Part shown: positions 10,592-22,463 of the stretch, in pieces
Layout: each line of letters opens with the position of its first letter
Numbering within the stretch: position 1 is the first letter of the stretch
NCBI GenBank assembly: GCA_037176845.1
Contig: JAYKXP010000008.1
Coordinates: forward strand, 62,001 to 126,000
Reading direction: 5' to 3'
DNA: 64,000 nucleotides
From: Paramarasmius palmivorus
Taxonomy: Eukaryota; Basidiomycota; Agaricomycetes; Agaricales; Marasmiaceae
Translations under genes and position numbers: made by a program
The notes under the pieces: generated by a model
What the model was told of the DNA's origin: nothing
Database searches by the model: none
What the model saw: the letters and a program-made list of their open reading frames with translations, nothing else

Positions 10592-13500
10592 CTACTTTTT
10601 AAGGATATCAAAGAATGCCTCCTGCGGTAGGTCCACAGTCCCTATACGTTTCAACCTTTTCTTGCCCTCCTTCTGGTTTTCGAGGTGCTTCATTTTACGC
10701 TCGTAATGACCTGAGAGGACCTCGTCGTCAGTAGACTGTACTCAGTATTAATAGAGAACTGCATACCGCCATATAAACCAGCCGTAACATCGGCGCGCAT
10801 CGCAGATAGTGTCTCTCGAGCAATGATCTTCTTGCCAACAGCGGCTTGTATAGGTACCTCGAACAGCTGCCGAGGGATGACCTTGTCTGCAGAGAGTTCA
10901 GTTGTGAAGAGAATCTATATCCGTCAGACTTACGAAGCTTCTTGACCCAAGCGCGTCCTACTTGATCTTGAGCAGATCGGTGCACGATCAATGCTAGAGC
11001 ATCAACTGGCTTGCCGTTTAACAAGAACGTCATCTAGAATCAGGATGTCAGATAGCTGCTCTCTGTTATGACTGTAATCGCCGTCACCTTTGCGAGATCA
11101 CTTTTCTGGTATCCAGCATCTTCATAACTGGGTAGCTGTAAATGAAGATGATGCGTAGACATATTGGTAAACTTACTCGAAACTCGCAAACCCAGAACTA
11201 CGACTCTTCAGTTGATCGAAAAAGTCTGTCACAATCTCGCTCAGAGGCAGGACGCAAGTCAACATGATTCGGGATGAAGAAGTTTCAGAGCCCGTGTCGA
11301 GGTATCGATGGTCCAACTCTTCAGCTCGATGCGTATAGCACAGATCCATCATGTCTCCGAAATATTCTACAGAGGAAGGTTGTCAGATTGCGAACTACGA
11401 TGCTTGTCGTGGAGCATACCCTCCGGGACGATGATGGATGCCTTCACAATAGGTTCCTGTATCTCTTTCACCTTTGAGGCAGGATCACCAGCGTCGGGGA
11501 ACTCGGTAGGGTTACTAACGAATGTTTCCTTGCCATCCCTGTAAACGACTTTGGGAAGGACATCAGCGAAGGGTAAAAGTAGGACTGTATACAGGTTTGT
11601 CTCACTCTTGTATGGCACTGTCGGTGCTGTGATAATGATGTTCGCATCGTATTCGTCCTCTAGCCTTTGCCTGAACACATCCATATGTAATGTCCCCAAG
11701 AAACCTAGCCGTGCACCCTGACCAAGAGCCGTGGAAGATTCCCTTTGCACGGTAACGCTACGGTCTGTCAATGTGAGCTTGAAACGGTGGTCAGTATCCG
11801 CCCCGCAGTAATACTAGGTGAAGCGCACTCTTTTGATGGATTCTTCCATCTTTGGGAAATCGCTGCTGTTTATTGGGAAGACTCCAGCGTATACCTGGTC
11901 AACACGTTCAGGCTGTTCAATTTAGTTTGGCAAGATTACTTACCATAGCCTTCGATGGTTTGAATCCTGGCATTGGGTCAACCGGCTCTCCGACACGATG
12001 TAGGGTATCGCCAATATGAGCTGTGAAGGAAATGATTCATGAAGGGTTCACAAAGAATTTAATTGTTGCTAACCTTCAGAAGATTCCTTCATATTGCAAG
12101 CAATATAGCCGACTTGTCCAGGATATAATGCGCAGTAGGAATCTCCTCTGGATGCATGACCCCAATTTCTGTTATCTCGTACCGTTTACGGGTGTGACAG
12201 GACTGTATTTTGTCACCTAGATGACTTTGAGTTCATATGGGTAGCGCGCGAAAGATTGTTCTAGGACGCACCCTTGCGGAGGATACCCTGCTGAATATTT
12301 ACTAGTGATATTACACCTCGATATCGGTCGTACCTTTGATCTTTTCAGTAGATAGTCAAAGCAGCAATAAATCTCAGACTGACATTGAGTCAAACAGGAA
12401 TGCTTTCACCGGTAGTTTAGTATCAGCCGGAGGAGGCGCAGGTATGGCTTCAATGACCCGTTTCAAGACTGCTTCTACGCCTTTCCCAGTCTTTGCAGAT
12501 ATGGGTAAAATGTCCGCAGGGTCGATACCAAATGTAGATTGCATCTGAGCAGCGATTAACTCCGGCTGCGCTGCTGGAAGATCTATCTGTGCTACCAATT
12601 AAACCGATGAAATCCAGGGACAAAAACCGCAACACCAACCTTGTTTAAAACAGGTATAATTGTAAGTCCACGCTCACGAGCGATATGGAAGACGGATATC
12701 GACTGTGCTTGGACTCCTTGACTAGCGTCGACCTTCTAAGATATTGAGTGGAATTCAAGAAACTTGACAAGCACGCACATACCAGTAAGAGAGCACCTTG
12801 ACAAGCCGCTAGGGAGCGACTCACTTCCCATGCAAAGTCGACATGTCCCTAGAGCATGTTGGTGATGATGAATCGTGAAGGGGAGACTGAATTGCAGGAC
12901 GTACAGGTGTGTCGATGAGGTTAAGTAAGTGCTTCTTGCCATTATGTAGATGTAACATGCTTGATTGGGTGCTTTAGTATCCACATGTAGACTTTTCTGT
13001 CAGTAGGTACCTCGCTGTCTGAGCTTTAACTGTCAGAAGAAATACATGAGTGACTGGTGCAAGGTTCAGCGCATTGTGGACGGACCAGTAATTCCACGTT
13101 CCCTTTCCACCTTTAGCTTATCCAACACTTGTTCATTTTTGCCGCTTTGCTTCTTTGCAATAGTTCCTGTGAGCTAATGGACGCGGTTGGGTTCGGCGGG
13201 CTGAATCGGAAATGCAAACACGAACTTCGAGTAATCTGACGAAACATAAGAAACTGATCGCAGGACTTTTGAGAGCTCTGACCTATCTGCAAGGGTAGAT
13301 TTACCATGATCTAGAGGGTGATTTAACGCGTTGGCCAGAGCTTTAACGCAACGGAGAGATGGACTTGCCAATGTGCGCTATGATTGAGAAGTTTCTACAT
13401 ATCTTTCAGTAATTAGTAACCAAACTTTGAGAAGTCAAGTACCTAATAACCTCTGGGGGATATTCGTCAGTCTTCACTGCAAATTTCTGGGCTGCGCTCA

Positions 13501-13600
13501 AGTTGAGAGAAGAATTGAAGGAGCGTCGATGGACCACAATAGTGAAAGGTTGACATGGCTTCGGAATTCTATGCAGCTGAATGCGCCATATGGCATTCAT
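10592..13600 (-). CDS. GUF1: Mitochondrial translation factor GUF1 (EF4/LepA GTPase)
   Basis: Mitochondrial LepA-type GTPase that binds ribosomes and promotes back-translocation. The start [17 protein letters not shown]... is basic and lacks acidic residues, as expected of a mitochondrial presequence. GTPase motifs are visible in spliced order: [10 protein letters not shown] (G1), [13 protein letters not shown] (switch I), [20 protein letters not shown] (G3 region) and [16 protein letters not shown] (G4, after an intron near 12640). [16 protein letters not shown] is G5. EF4-specific C-terminal parts follow: [41 protein letters not shown] and [20 protein letters not shown]. The protein ends [17 protein letters not shown] at 10592. 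Many short introns. The joins near 13290 were not resolved fully. It is divergent from Cwf18 with 142 bp between. Confidence 0.92.
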
Positions 13601-13742
13601 ATTGCCACCAACTTCCGGAACGACTTTTCTTGAACCACAGAGTTTTACACGTCCTAGAAAAGCATAACGCGGGAAGTGGTCGAAGTCGCCGAGGAGGAAG
13701 GAAATTTCTGCTTACTCATCATCGTTTATTCTAACCATCACC
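13601..13742. promoter_or_regulatory. Divergent promoter between GUF1 and Cwf18
   Basis: 142 bp between two outward-facing start codons. No motif is recognised with confidence. Confidence 0.4.
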
Positions 13743-14352
13743 ATGTCTTTGGCCGAGGCAGCAGATGCTAGGAAAGCCAAGCTTTTGGCATTGAAAAGGA
13801 GAAAGGAAGGCGAAAGGTATGGGTTCGTATTCTCTACCCAGTCTGTTCCCTCAATACTATTGTAATAGTGATGATACTGGAGGGGTACTCAAGACCCGTA
13901 ATTTCGACCCTGAAACTCGTACTCTCAAGAAACGTACTTCGGACGATGTAGAAATGCAGGATACCGTCGAGAAGAACGTGGAGGGTCTTGCTGAGGAAAT
14001 TATTGCTGAGGATGAGCAGAAACGAGCGGAAGAACTTGTGCGTTCACTTCAATGTCACCTTTTGCCCCGGACTTACATGTTCTCTTTCAGGATATCTTTA
14101 ATATTGCACCAAAGCGTCCAAACTGGGATCTGAAACGTGAAACCGACAAGAAGCTGGCCAAATTAGAACGCAAAACACAGGAAGCAATTCATACATTGAT
14201 TCGTCGGTATTGTTTGCTGGTGATGTGTGCAATACGCTAACGTTCTCGTAGGTCAGCGTCTAGCAGCACAAAAAGGCGAATCTGATGATATCGTTGGCGC
14301 CATGAAGGCGCAGGAACGAGCACAGGCAGGAGATGAGGCAGACGACGAATGA
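13743..14352 (+). CDS. Pre-mRNA splicing factor Cwf18 / CCDC12 family
   Basis: Small nuclear protein of the Cwf18 (CCDC12) family, associated with the Prp19/CDC5 spliceosome complex. It begins MSLAEAADARKAKLLALKRRKEGE. After an intron come the family signature TRNFDPETRTLKKRT and an acidic helix (EEIIAEDEQKRAEEL). The next exon encodes DIFNIAPKRPNWDLKRETDK and LAKLERKTQEAIHTLIR, the conserved core. The last exon reads QRLAAQKGESDDIVGAMKAQ and ends in an acidic tail. Four exons join without frame correction. Length is about 150 residues, normal for the family. Confidence 0.9.
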
Positions 14353-14760
14353 TTAGCTACCGTTCACGCACTCGTGGTAACCGGTCCTTGGAGATTCTAC
14401 CAGAGATGCTTCAGGCAAGACGACCCACCGTAAAATCTGCTGCATTTCTGGTTCAAAAGAGAAGATCTCACCGCTGCTACTATCGTTTAATTGTTTGGTA
14501 TGCAGTCCACAGACCTCTTGGTGTTGGGGAAAGAAGAGGATTTGGGAGGCAAAGTTCATTGGTTTTGTATAGCGCTCGTCTCGTGGCAATTAGGCCTGCT
14601 ACAGGGCTCCTCAGACTTGCAGTATGGTCGTCTTACGACTAATCATTATGGCTACAGTGTCTACGTATTCAAGTCCCAAGCGTTTGCAAGAGATACTTAT
14701 GCACTCCCCAGCAGCATAAAAATCTAAAAATACATGATTCGATAGCAAACATACCCAGAA
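14353..14760. other. Intergenic between two 3' ends
   Basis: 408 bp between the stop codons of the convergent Cwf18 and RPC1 genes. Open frames on both strands here lack recognisable motifs, and I take it as 3' untranslated sequence. Confidence 0.5.
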
Positions 14761-17700
14761 TCACAGTGCGTCCTCGAACAGTAGCTTTCTGGGTTTTCCG
14801 ACGACAGGACGTGTAGAAACAAGATGAGGCCTGTATAACATGGTCAATAGAGACCAAGGAGTGCAGTGATGTTAACGTACATGGAAGTCCCACAATTCGC
14901 AGCGGGGTTGCCCATAATAATACTCTCCGAAACGCCAGAGATGCTGTCGTTTTTACCGAAAGCAGCCGCATCGAACAGATGGTCGGTAGTTTTCTCGAAG
15001 GATGCCAACATGAGAACACTGTCTTTCATTTTGGCAACACCAAATCGAGTGATACCCAGCACTTCACCCTATCTAATCGTCAGTGCACCACAACTAGGTA
15101 TGTAGTCAGAAGCACTCTGACCTTGTAAGACATCACGTCCCCGAGCAACATTACATGTCGAGGATCAATATTCATGTCGTGAGACTTCATTGTGTATTGA
15201 ATCTCGTTGATGATTGTCAGTCGAGCAGCCTCGATTCCGAGTACCTGAGCTACTTCGATGACATGGTTTGAGGATGTATGTTCACCAATGACACCTGGAC
15301 GCGGTAAGCCATCCATCACCCACGTGCGAATAGGACTATTACCTTCTGTGATCATACATTTCTGCAAACCGTAACCCTCAACAAGTAATTCCTTGTCACC
15401 TTTCTTGCCTCTATGGTCGTCTTTATCCTTAATATTGATGACCGCACGATGAATGCTCGGGACGCCCTAGGAGAGATGAGCACTGATCGGCTCATGCAAG
15501 CTCAGTTATACCTACCTTAACAACGACGTCCGGAAGCCCGCGTTTGAGTTCACGTAGGCGGTAGAACTTGTCGGCACCATCTACAAATACCCGTAAACGG
15601 TTTTTACGAGGTATCACTATTATAGACTGTGATTGGTCGGAATAAATATTTGAGGGCTTTTTGAGTGATAACACCCACCTCTTGCTTGATTTTGAGCTTC
15701 TTTGCAGCGACGATCGCCCACTTGATGTCATCTAACGAGAGTTCCAATTGAAGCTTCTGGATGGCGTCCGTGTCAACAATAATCCCGATGTAGGTGTAAT
15801 CCGGGGCCCAAGCTTCCTCGAGGACACTCGCTACCTGAACTAAGTTTAGAGATAATCTTTTACAAATATGCGAAGGACACACATCACCAAGGAGAGTCTT
15901 TTCAAGCCGACCCTTGACGATACGGGCCGATGGTTCACTATCAGCGGTGACCAATTTGCAGCTAATAATGGGGGTACTGATGGACTTTGCGGCATTGATG
16001 ATTTCTTTGATACGGGGTACTCCAAGTGTAACGTTCATTGAAGCGACACCAGCAAAGTGAAAGGTTTTCAGCGTCATTTGAGTTCCGGGTTCACCGATCG
16101 ACTGTGCACCCACAGCACCAACCGTTGAGCCTATTCAACCATTGAGACAGTTGTAGGAAATGTGCCATGCATTGAAACTCACCCGGTTCAATTCGCGCCT
16201 TGACATACTTGACCCAACAAAGCTCAAGGAACAACAAGAGTTGGGCTTCAGTAACTTTGATCTTGCTATCGACCACAGCTCTATCAGCCTCTATAGGGAA
16301 GCTAAGCAAGTTGTACGCAGGATAATCGAGATAGGAAACTTACCGGATGCACCAAAAGATAAGTCTGTATCTTCATCCCATTCCGGCGAACGTTCAAGAG
16401 CGTCGTACATTCCGTGTCTTTTCCGGACCTCTGCCAACCTCTTGACTGCACGGTCCACGATGAAGTTCCGAATAATACTTAGATATGTCTCCGTGCATTC
16501 ACTCTGGAACTTCTTTAAACTTAGTTGACGATCAAGTATCTCCATGATCTCGAATGGTAGAAGAGCTCGCCCTGCACGAGATGACCGTGCAGCCATGGCC
16601 TAAGCGGAGTAGTAAGCATTGAACAATCGAGAGACAAGGAAACGAACCTCTGAGTGATTCCAGGCTCGATCGAAATCAAGGGGTTGTGCGTCACCCTCCA
16701 AACAAGCGGGATCAAGTGCATCATCTCCGTATTGGAATTGCACAACTCCTCCTGTAGAGTTCCGAACTGATAGGTCATATTGTGTCGTTAAATCTTCCAG
16801 TGCCTTCATCAACCGCCGTTGCATGTACCCTGTTTCGGCAGTTTTGACTGCGGTATCGACGAGACCTTCACGACCAGAGATGGCGTGGAAAAGGAATTCC
16901 GTGGCGACCAGCCCTGAATAGAAGCTGTTCCTAACGAAACCCTTTGATGGAGGTTCTTTGGACTTCTTAGGGAAATGTGGTAGAGACCGATCCTGGAAAC
17001 CGTTGGGAACACGATGACCCGCAATGATTTGCTGTCCCACACAAGCAACCATTTGCGAGACGTTGATGACGGAACCTAGACAAACGATTAAGAAACAGAA
17101 GCACTCTGGAACGGATTACAGACCTTTTGAACCGCAAGTAGCCATGATAAGAGGGGCGTTATATTTACTCAGCTCCCTCATACAAATTTGACCCACTTCC
17201 TCTCGAACTTTAGAAAGCACGGAGGAGATCATAGCCTCGAGAGTCTGTTCTTGATCACATCCTGGTTTGTTTTCCAGCTTCCCCTTCTTCGCTTTAGCGA
17301 TAAGATCCTGACATTCTGTATACGCCTTCTCGACCAAGATGTCTTTCTTGTTCGAAAGCTCTGGACCCGGGATAACGTCGTTGATGCCGAGTGAGAAACC
17401 AAAGTTGGCTATAGTCTTCTAGTAAGCTGACGTTCGGGGAAACAGCAAGACATCCCTCACCCAACCACCGCGCACAGAGCTTCGCCACTCGGTTCATAGC
17501 TGCGGCTGCTTCATGAGGACCGTAATCTCTCATGATAACACCGAAAATCGACTTCTTCTTTCCGCTTCCCACTATCGCCTTATCCATGACACCGCACATC
17601 ACTTCGCTATTGACAATCACAAGCCAACCATCGTTTGGTGACATGTCCTTTGCGAGTTTCATCCTCTTGGGGTAGTTTTCCGGTTTGGCCTCTTCCCACC

Positions 17701-19936
17701 GATGACATTTCGATTCGACATTTACGAAAATCTTTGACTGCTTGTTCGGTCGCATAAGCACATTGAAGATCTGTTTGCCAGTCCAAAGTCTGACGGGCTT
17801 CCATATTGTTGGAGGAGGTATGTCAATTTGTAGGTTAGCGTCAGCAAAGTAGCAGCATATTTGTGTGAACTGTCGGCGGTCGAAGAATTGGTCTTTGCGA
17901 GTCATGAGGTAGGAGGCGGTGATGAAATCTTGGATGGCAGCAATGACTGGTTCTCCATTTCGAGGAGTTACAAGGTTGTGTTTGACACTCATCAGTTCCA
18001 GTGCCTCTGTTCTGGCTTCTTCGGTTTGAGGTACGTCTAAAGATGTTGTCAATACATTGTGGGGATCAAGCGTAGCACCACGCACGAAGGTTCATCTCAT
18101 CACCATCGAAGTCAGCGTTGTATGGACCACATACACATTCATTAAGCCGAAATGTTCGCCATGGTCGAACTTTAACCTGGATTCGGCGTCAGTAATGTAC
18201 ATCGAGTAACTGAGAGCACTCACTCGATGACACATGATTGATAACTGGTCAGCAATAGGTTAGCAGTAGATAGCGTCAATCTAGAGTACCACACACTTTG
18301 TGCAAACTTGGCTGTCGATTGAAGAGTGCAATATCGCCATCTATAATATGCCTTTCCACGATATCGCCAATGGCCAGGGTATCTGCAATCAAATTTCGGT
18401 TTCCAAACTTCAAGTATTTCTTGCCTCTATCGTTCGATACATAGTTGGCACCAGGATGAACATCAGTTCCATTTCGTATGGCTTGCTTCAACATATCGAT
18501 GTTATGTGTCGTGACACGTTCCGGGTACGTGAGGATTTTGGCCACGCGCTCGGGTACAGCGACCTCGTCAATTCGTAAATTGGGGTCCGGAGAAATGACA
18601 GTACGCCCAGAAAAGTCGACACGTTTTCCAGAAAGATTTCCACGAAAACGACCTTGTTTTCCTTTTAAACGCTGGACAAAGCCACGAATTGGCTTTTGGC
18701 CCATTTGGACGGCACACCAGGAAGCTCGGAATTGATATACATGGCTACTGAGAGCTGTAGAAACTCCCATTGTTCCTATTACCATGTAAGTTAAGAAAGA
18801 TAGACAGCGAAAGAGATTCCTTTACCATGAACTGTGGGGTAGGGGCACCCTTCATGAGCCCCTGCTTGATCAGTGCGTTTGTGAAGACTATCTCCGTGAG
18901 CTTCACTGTGAGATCGTCTTCATTGGATGCTCCGTCTTGAGCGACAGATGGTCGAATAGCTGGAGGAGGTACAGATATATACTGCCAGATGAATTCTTCC
19001 GGGCGCCCGTGTTCTGGTCGTAGTCCGAGAAGTTCGCAATCCTAAGAATGAAGAGGTTGGTTGAATGGTAGGAAACGTAAAATAGACATTCGTACCTCGT
19101 CTGTAATTCTGCGAAACAAATCCAAAACCTTCAACGGGTTCAAGTCTTCATGAACGGTTTTATTCAGAAACACGGCAAGATCCTTCTGTGATTCGACAGC
19201 GGGACCAAACGTTTTCTTCCACTTCTCCATTTCTTCCGCGGTCTTTTTGGCTCTGAACTTGTCATGAATGATCTTGAGAGCACCGGCCTTCTTTACAGCA
19301 CCGTTCGTTGCAGTACAATAAGGGCAGTACACCATCTTGCGCGCCATAGTGTTCACTGCTTTGAAGAGAGCCTGACGTTGAATATTTTCGAGATTAGGTC
19401 TCCGGAATCTTTTGAGATACGTTCGACGGTCTGGCTCTTCGAGTAGAACACGGGCACAAGTCTGGCATACGTATCAGTTGCAAGCCCCCAACGCTGATGA
19501 ATCACGCACTTTGCATATGCACTGAAGTATCTGGATAGTGTGTTTGAAATAGCCAATATGGAAAACAGGTACAACAAGCTTGATGTAGGCGTAATGTCCA
19601 ACACAGTTTACAGAGTCCTGCCCACATGTTTCACAGAAAGCATTCTTCTCTGTCGTGCCCTGTTAAAAACCTCTTAGTCGATGTTAAACAGACAAGGAAA
19701 CGGGAAACGCACCAGTCGACGATCTAAAACTCCATCTTTCACCGGTAACCTATCCGTGGGATTATACAAGTCTCTATGAGTGACCTCAAACTCTGAGATT
19801 TTTACAGTGTCCTGAGCATTCAGCAAACTAAACTGAAGCTTCTTTCTGTACAACTCGATGAGCTTCCATTCAGATGAAAATTTCAAGAGACCGCATACAT
19901 GACTTTTGGTGCTTGATGAGAGACTGCCTCCTTCAT
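14761..19936 (-). CDS. RPC1: RNA polymerase III largest subunit RPC1
   Basis: Largest catalytic subunit of Pol III, which makes tRNA, 5S and U6 RNA. The start at 19936 gives [13 protein letters not shown]; the next exon gives [40 protein letters not shown] starts the zinc-binding clamp. [20 protein letters not shown] lies ahead of the active site. The magnesium-binding NADFDGD is at 18099-18119, directly before an intron that rejoins as [35 protein letters not shown] and [17 protein letters not shown] identify Pol III rather than Pol I or II. The C-terminus is [11 protein letters not shown], then [10 protein letters not shown], ending LLFEDAL at 14761. About a dozen introns or more. Every junction I followed keeps frame, unlike several neighbours. 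Size is close to that of yeast RPC160. Confidence 0.96.
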
Positions 19937-20138
19937 GATCGTTATCCCAGTCGTGAAAATCAAGCTAAGAGTTCGTGTCAACACATAGAGACGAGGTCAG
20001 GGTCCGGATGGAGTCAGTGAAGTTCGGAAAAAGATAATCAAGGCGCGCGTCACAGTCACGCAGGTCACAGTTTACAGACGCGCGTGACGGCCCTCGAATT
20101 ACGCGTTCACTGTAGCATCGACCAACTCTACCAGAACC
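19937..20138. promoter_or_regulatory. Divergent promoter RPC1/PSMA6 with repeated GTCAC motifs
   Basis: 202 bp between the RPC1 and proteasome alpha1 starts. Between 20044 and 20095 the pentamer GTCAC occurs three times on the plus strand and once inverted (GTGAC), embedded in CpG-rich runs such as GGCGCGCGTCAC and ACGCGCGTGAC. An ACGCGT site follows at about 20100. The motifs are seen directly; a role as binding sites is inference. Confidence 0.5.
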
Positions 20139-21245
20139 ATGTCCCGAACATCATACGATAGGTAATTGTTTTCCTTCATAGAAAATGCATCGAGATTGCT
20201 GAAAGGAACCGTAGATATCTCACAGTCTTCTCTCCTGAAGGTCGACTGTACCAAGTCGGTGGGTTGCTGCAACTTACTTGGGATTCATTCATCTTATTCA
20301 TCGCCTGCAAGAATACGCATTCAAAGCTATCTCTGGATCTGGGCATACTGCAGTAGCTGTTCGAGGAAAGGATACATCTGTTGTCATTACCCAACGGAAG
20401 GTTCCTGTACGTCTCCACCGTTGCTACACCGACTTTCATGCTGATGACTTTGGCAGGACAAACTTCTCGATGCCTCAACTTTACGCATTTATTTAGTATC
20501 ACACCCACAATCGGTTGCGTTATGACGGGGCTCATCGGTGTGTATATCAGCCTCTGGTATACCACATAGTGGAGCTTACGCGTCCCATCTTTTCAGCTGA
20601 TGCTCGTCAACAAGTTAGCAGAGCTCGTAGCGAGGCGGCTGACCACAGATACAAGTATGGCTACGAGATAACACCCGATCAGTTAGCAAGGAGGATGGCG
20701 AACATCAACCAAGTGTATACTCAACGTGCAGGAATGCGACCATTTGGGATCTGTGAGTCTCATTGTGGGTTTCATGATACTTTGGTTTCTCAAGCAAACT
20801 CAGCCATGATTCTGATTGGAATGGACTTCGAACATGGTCCGCAATGCTTCAAGCTTGATCCTGCAGGATACTTTGTTGGATTCCATGCGACTGCAGCAGG
20901 ACAGAAGCAACAAGAGGCGATGAACCACTTGGAGAAGAAGTGGAAAAAACTTGACAGCGGTAGAGGTGCTGACGATCCTGTGAAGGCGGGCAAGTCGCTC
21001 AGTCAGGCAGAGGTCATCGAGGTACGTCTTTGTCACCCAACAACGAACAAAGATGCCGATAATCTATTTAGATGGCTATCGAAGCCATGTCGACTGTGCA
21101 CGGTGTTGACTACAAGCCGTCAGAGATTGAGATCGGTATCGTGTCGACCGCACCAGAAGAGGACGTCAAAACCAAGGGACTCTGGCGGACGATGGACGAA
21201 GCAGAAATCGAGAAACACTTGTTGGCATACGCGGAAAAGGATTAG
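20139..21245 (+). CDS. SCL1: 20S proteasome subunit alpha type-6 (alpha1)
   Basis: Alpha-ring subunit of the 20S proteasome, PSMA6/Scl1 type. Spliced exons give MSRTSYDR, then [14 protein letters not shown], then [20 protein letters not shown], the N-terminal signature of alpha subunits. Later come [51 protein letters not shown] and [36 protein letters not shown] and an exon ending [12 protein letters not shown] follow. The end is HLLAYAEKD. One base appears to be missing at about 20478-20482: the exon starts DKLLDAST in one frame and continues THLFSITP in another, with no splice site between. About seven introns. Confidence 0.93.
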
Positions 21246-21424
21246 AATTTGTTGATTATAGCCAATCGGATGTACATTCATTTCTTTCCTTCTATAACAC
21301 TGTCGGAAAACAGTAAAAATAGTGTGTGCGAGGTTCTGTCGACAGTTGTTCCCTCTATTACTCCGAAGTGCCCCGATTTGGTCTGCTTTATGATATCCAA
21401 GCAAGCACGTTCCTCTCGTCTCAA

Positions 21425-21855
21425 TCATCGTAGAGATGCACCACCAGACTGGTTAGGGAAATATAGGTCAACCTCACTAAAGGACAGTGAAACTATATAA
21501 TTCAGACGCACCAAAATCGCGTCAATTTCCGCCTCGTCTAATTCCCTCTTCCAAAGCCTCTCTGGAGCTTCCCAGAATTCGCTAAACACATTCTTCGACG
21601 AGGATGACTTGGAGCTCGAGCTCGACGAAGGTGCAGGAGAGTTAGAAAAATTAGCAAAGTTCTTGCTTTGCAGCTCGGCTGGTGCAGCTGGATGCGCGTG
21701 AGGCGTTTCTGTACCTAATAGTCAACCCTTCCGGTGAGAACGTTCTTATCCAAAAGCTGTATAGTTCACATACCAGACGGCCAATTGCGCTTTCCCAGGA
21801 ATCTAATGAGAGGTGTGTGTGCTCTCGCAGAGAATACACGCACAGTCGGATACAT
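21425..21855 (-). CDS. Kgd4 / mS36-like mitochondrial protein
   Basis: Small mitochondrial protein of the Ymr31/Kgd4 family, which tethers the E3 subunit to 2-oxoglutarate dehydrogenase and was earlier listed as mitoribosomal protein mS36. Three exons give about 99 residues. The N-terminus MYPTVRVFSARAHTPLIRFL continues GKRNWPS, a basic targeting region with the family's P-L-I-R/K-F motif. The second exon starts ETPHAHPAAPAELQSKNFAN, contains a serine tract, then FSEFWEAPERLWKRELDEAE. A last tiny exon gives SGGASLR. All splice junctions are canonical GT-AG and in frame. It was too fragmented to appear as one open frame. It is convergent with PSMA6, 179 bp apart. Confidence 0.8.
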
Positions 21856-22463
21856 GATGGGTGTTCGGTGGTGACGTTGATGGCCTTACATAACTACCGC
21901 CTAGTTTCTGAATCCTCCCTAGACTCAGAGGTACAGTAATGTTCAGCAGGTACAGATTCGCTGATAGAAGATTGACAAACGGTCTTATTGTACAGACCGC
22001 CGATGCTAATAATATCCTAAGCTGGGAGTTTTTCTGCATTTTATGTTCTGCGAAGGTTTGAAGAAGTACTTCTCCAGTATACTCAGTGCTGGTCATCTGG
22101 GCAAAGACTCGGACCTCCGCCTATTTCTGCCCATGTAGATACGACCTAGAATCGGAGCAATCCAAGGGGAAGATAATGTGTATAGCAGCTATTTTCACAA
22201 ACTCATCCAATCAAGTGAAGATGCATCGAAATACGCGGTTGAGCGCGGTATATTCGTCTGGACTACGTATTATAAAGTGACAATATGAAGCAGTAAGGTT
22301 TTTCTACAATCCAAGATTTCAGGGTAATACTATCGTGCAGGTAGGGTGGTATCTATAGAGACAATGCAATGTGTTAGCGAGTGACAGGAAGGATGAACTT
22401 CCAGATGGTGATACAAGTGTTGTTGAAAGCAATCGTGCGATGGTGCGAGGAATAGAAAACAGT
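21856..22463. other. Intergenic, no gene seen
   Basis: About 600 bp holding the Kgd4 promoter and the 3' flank of SAM synthetase. Open frames here have no motif I recognise. Confidence 0.4.
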
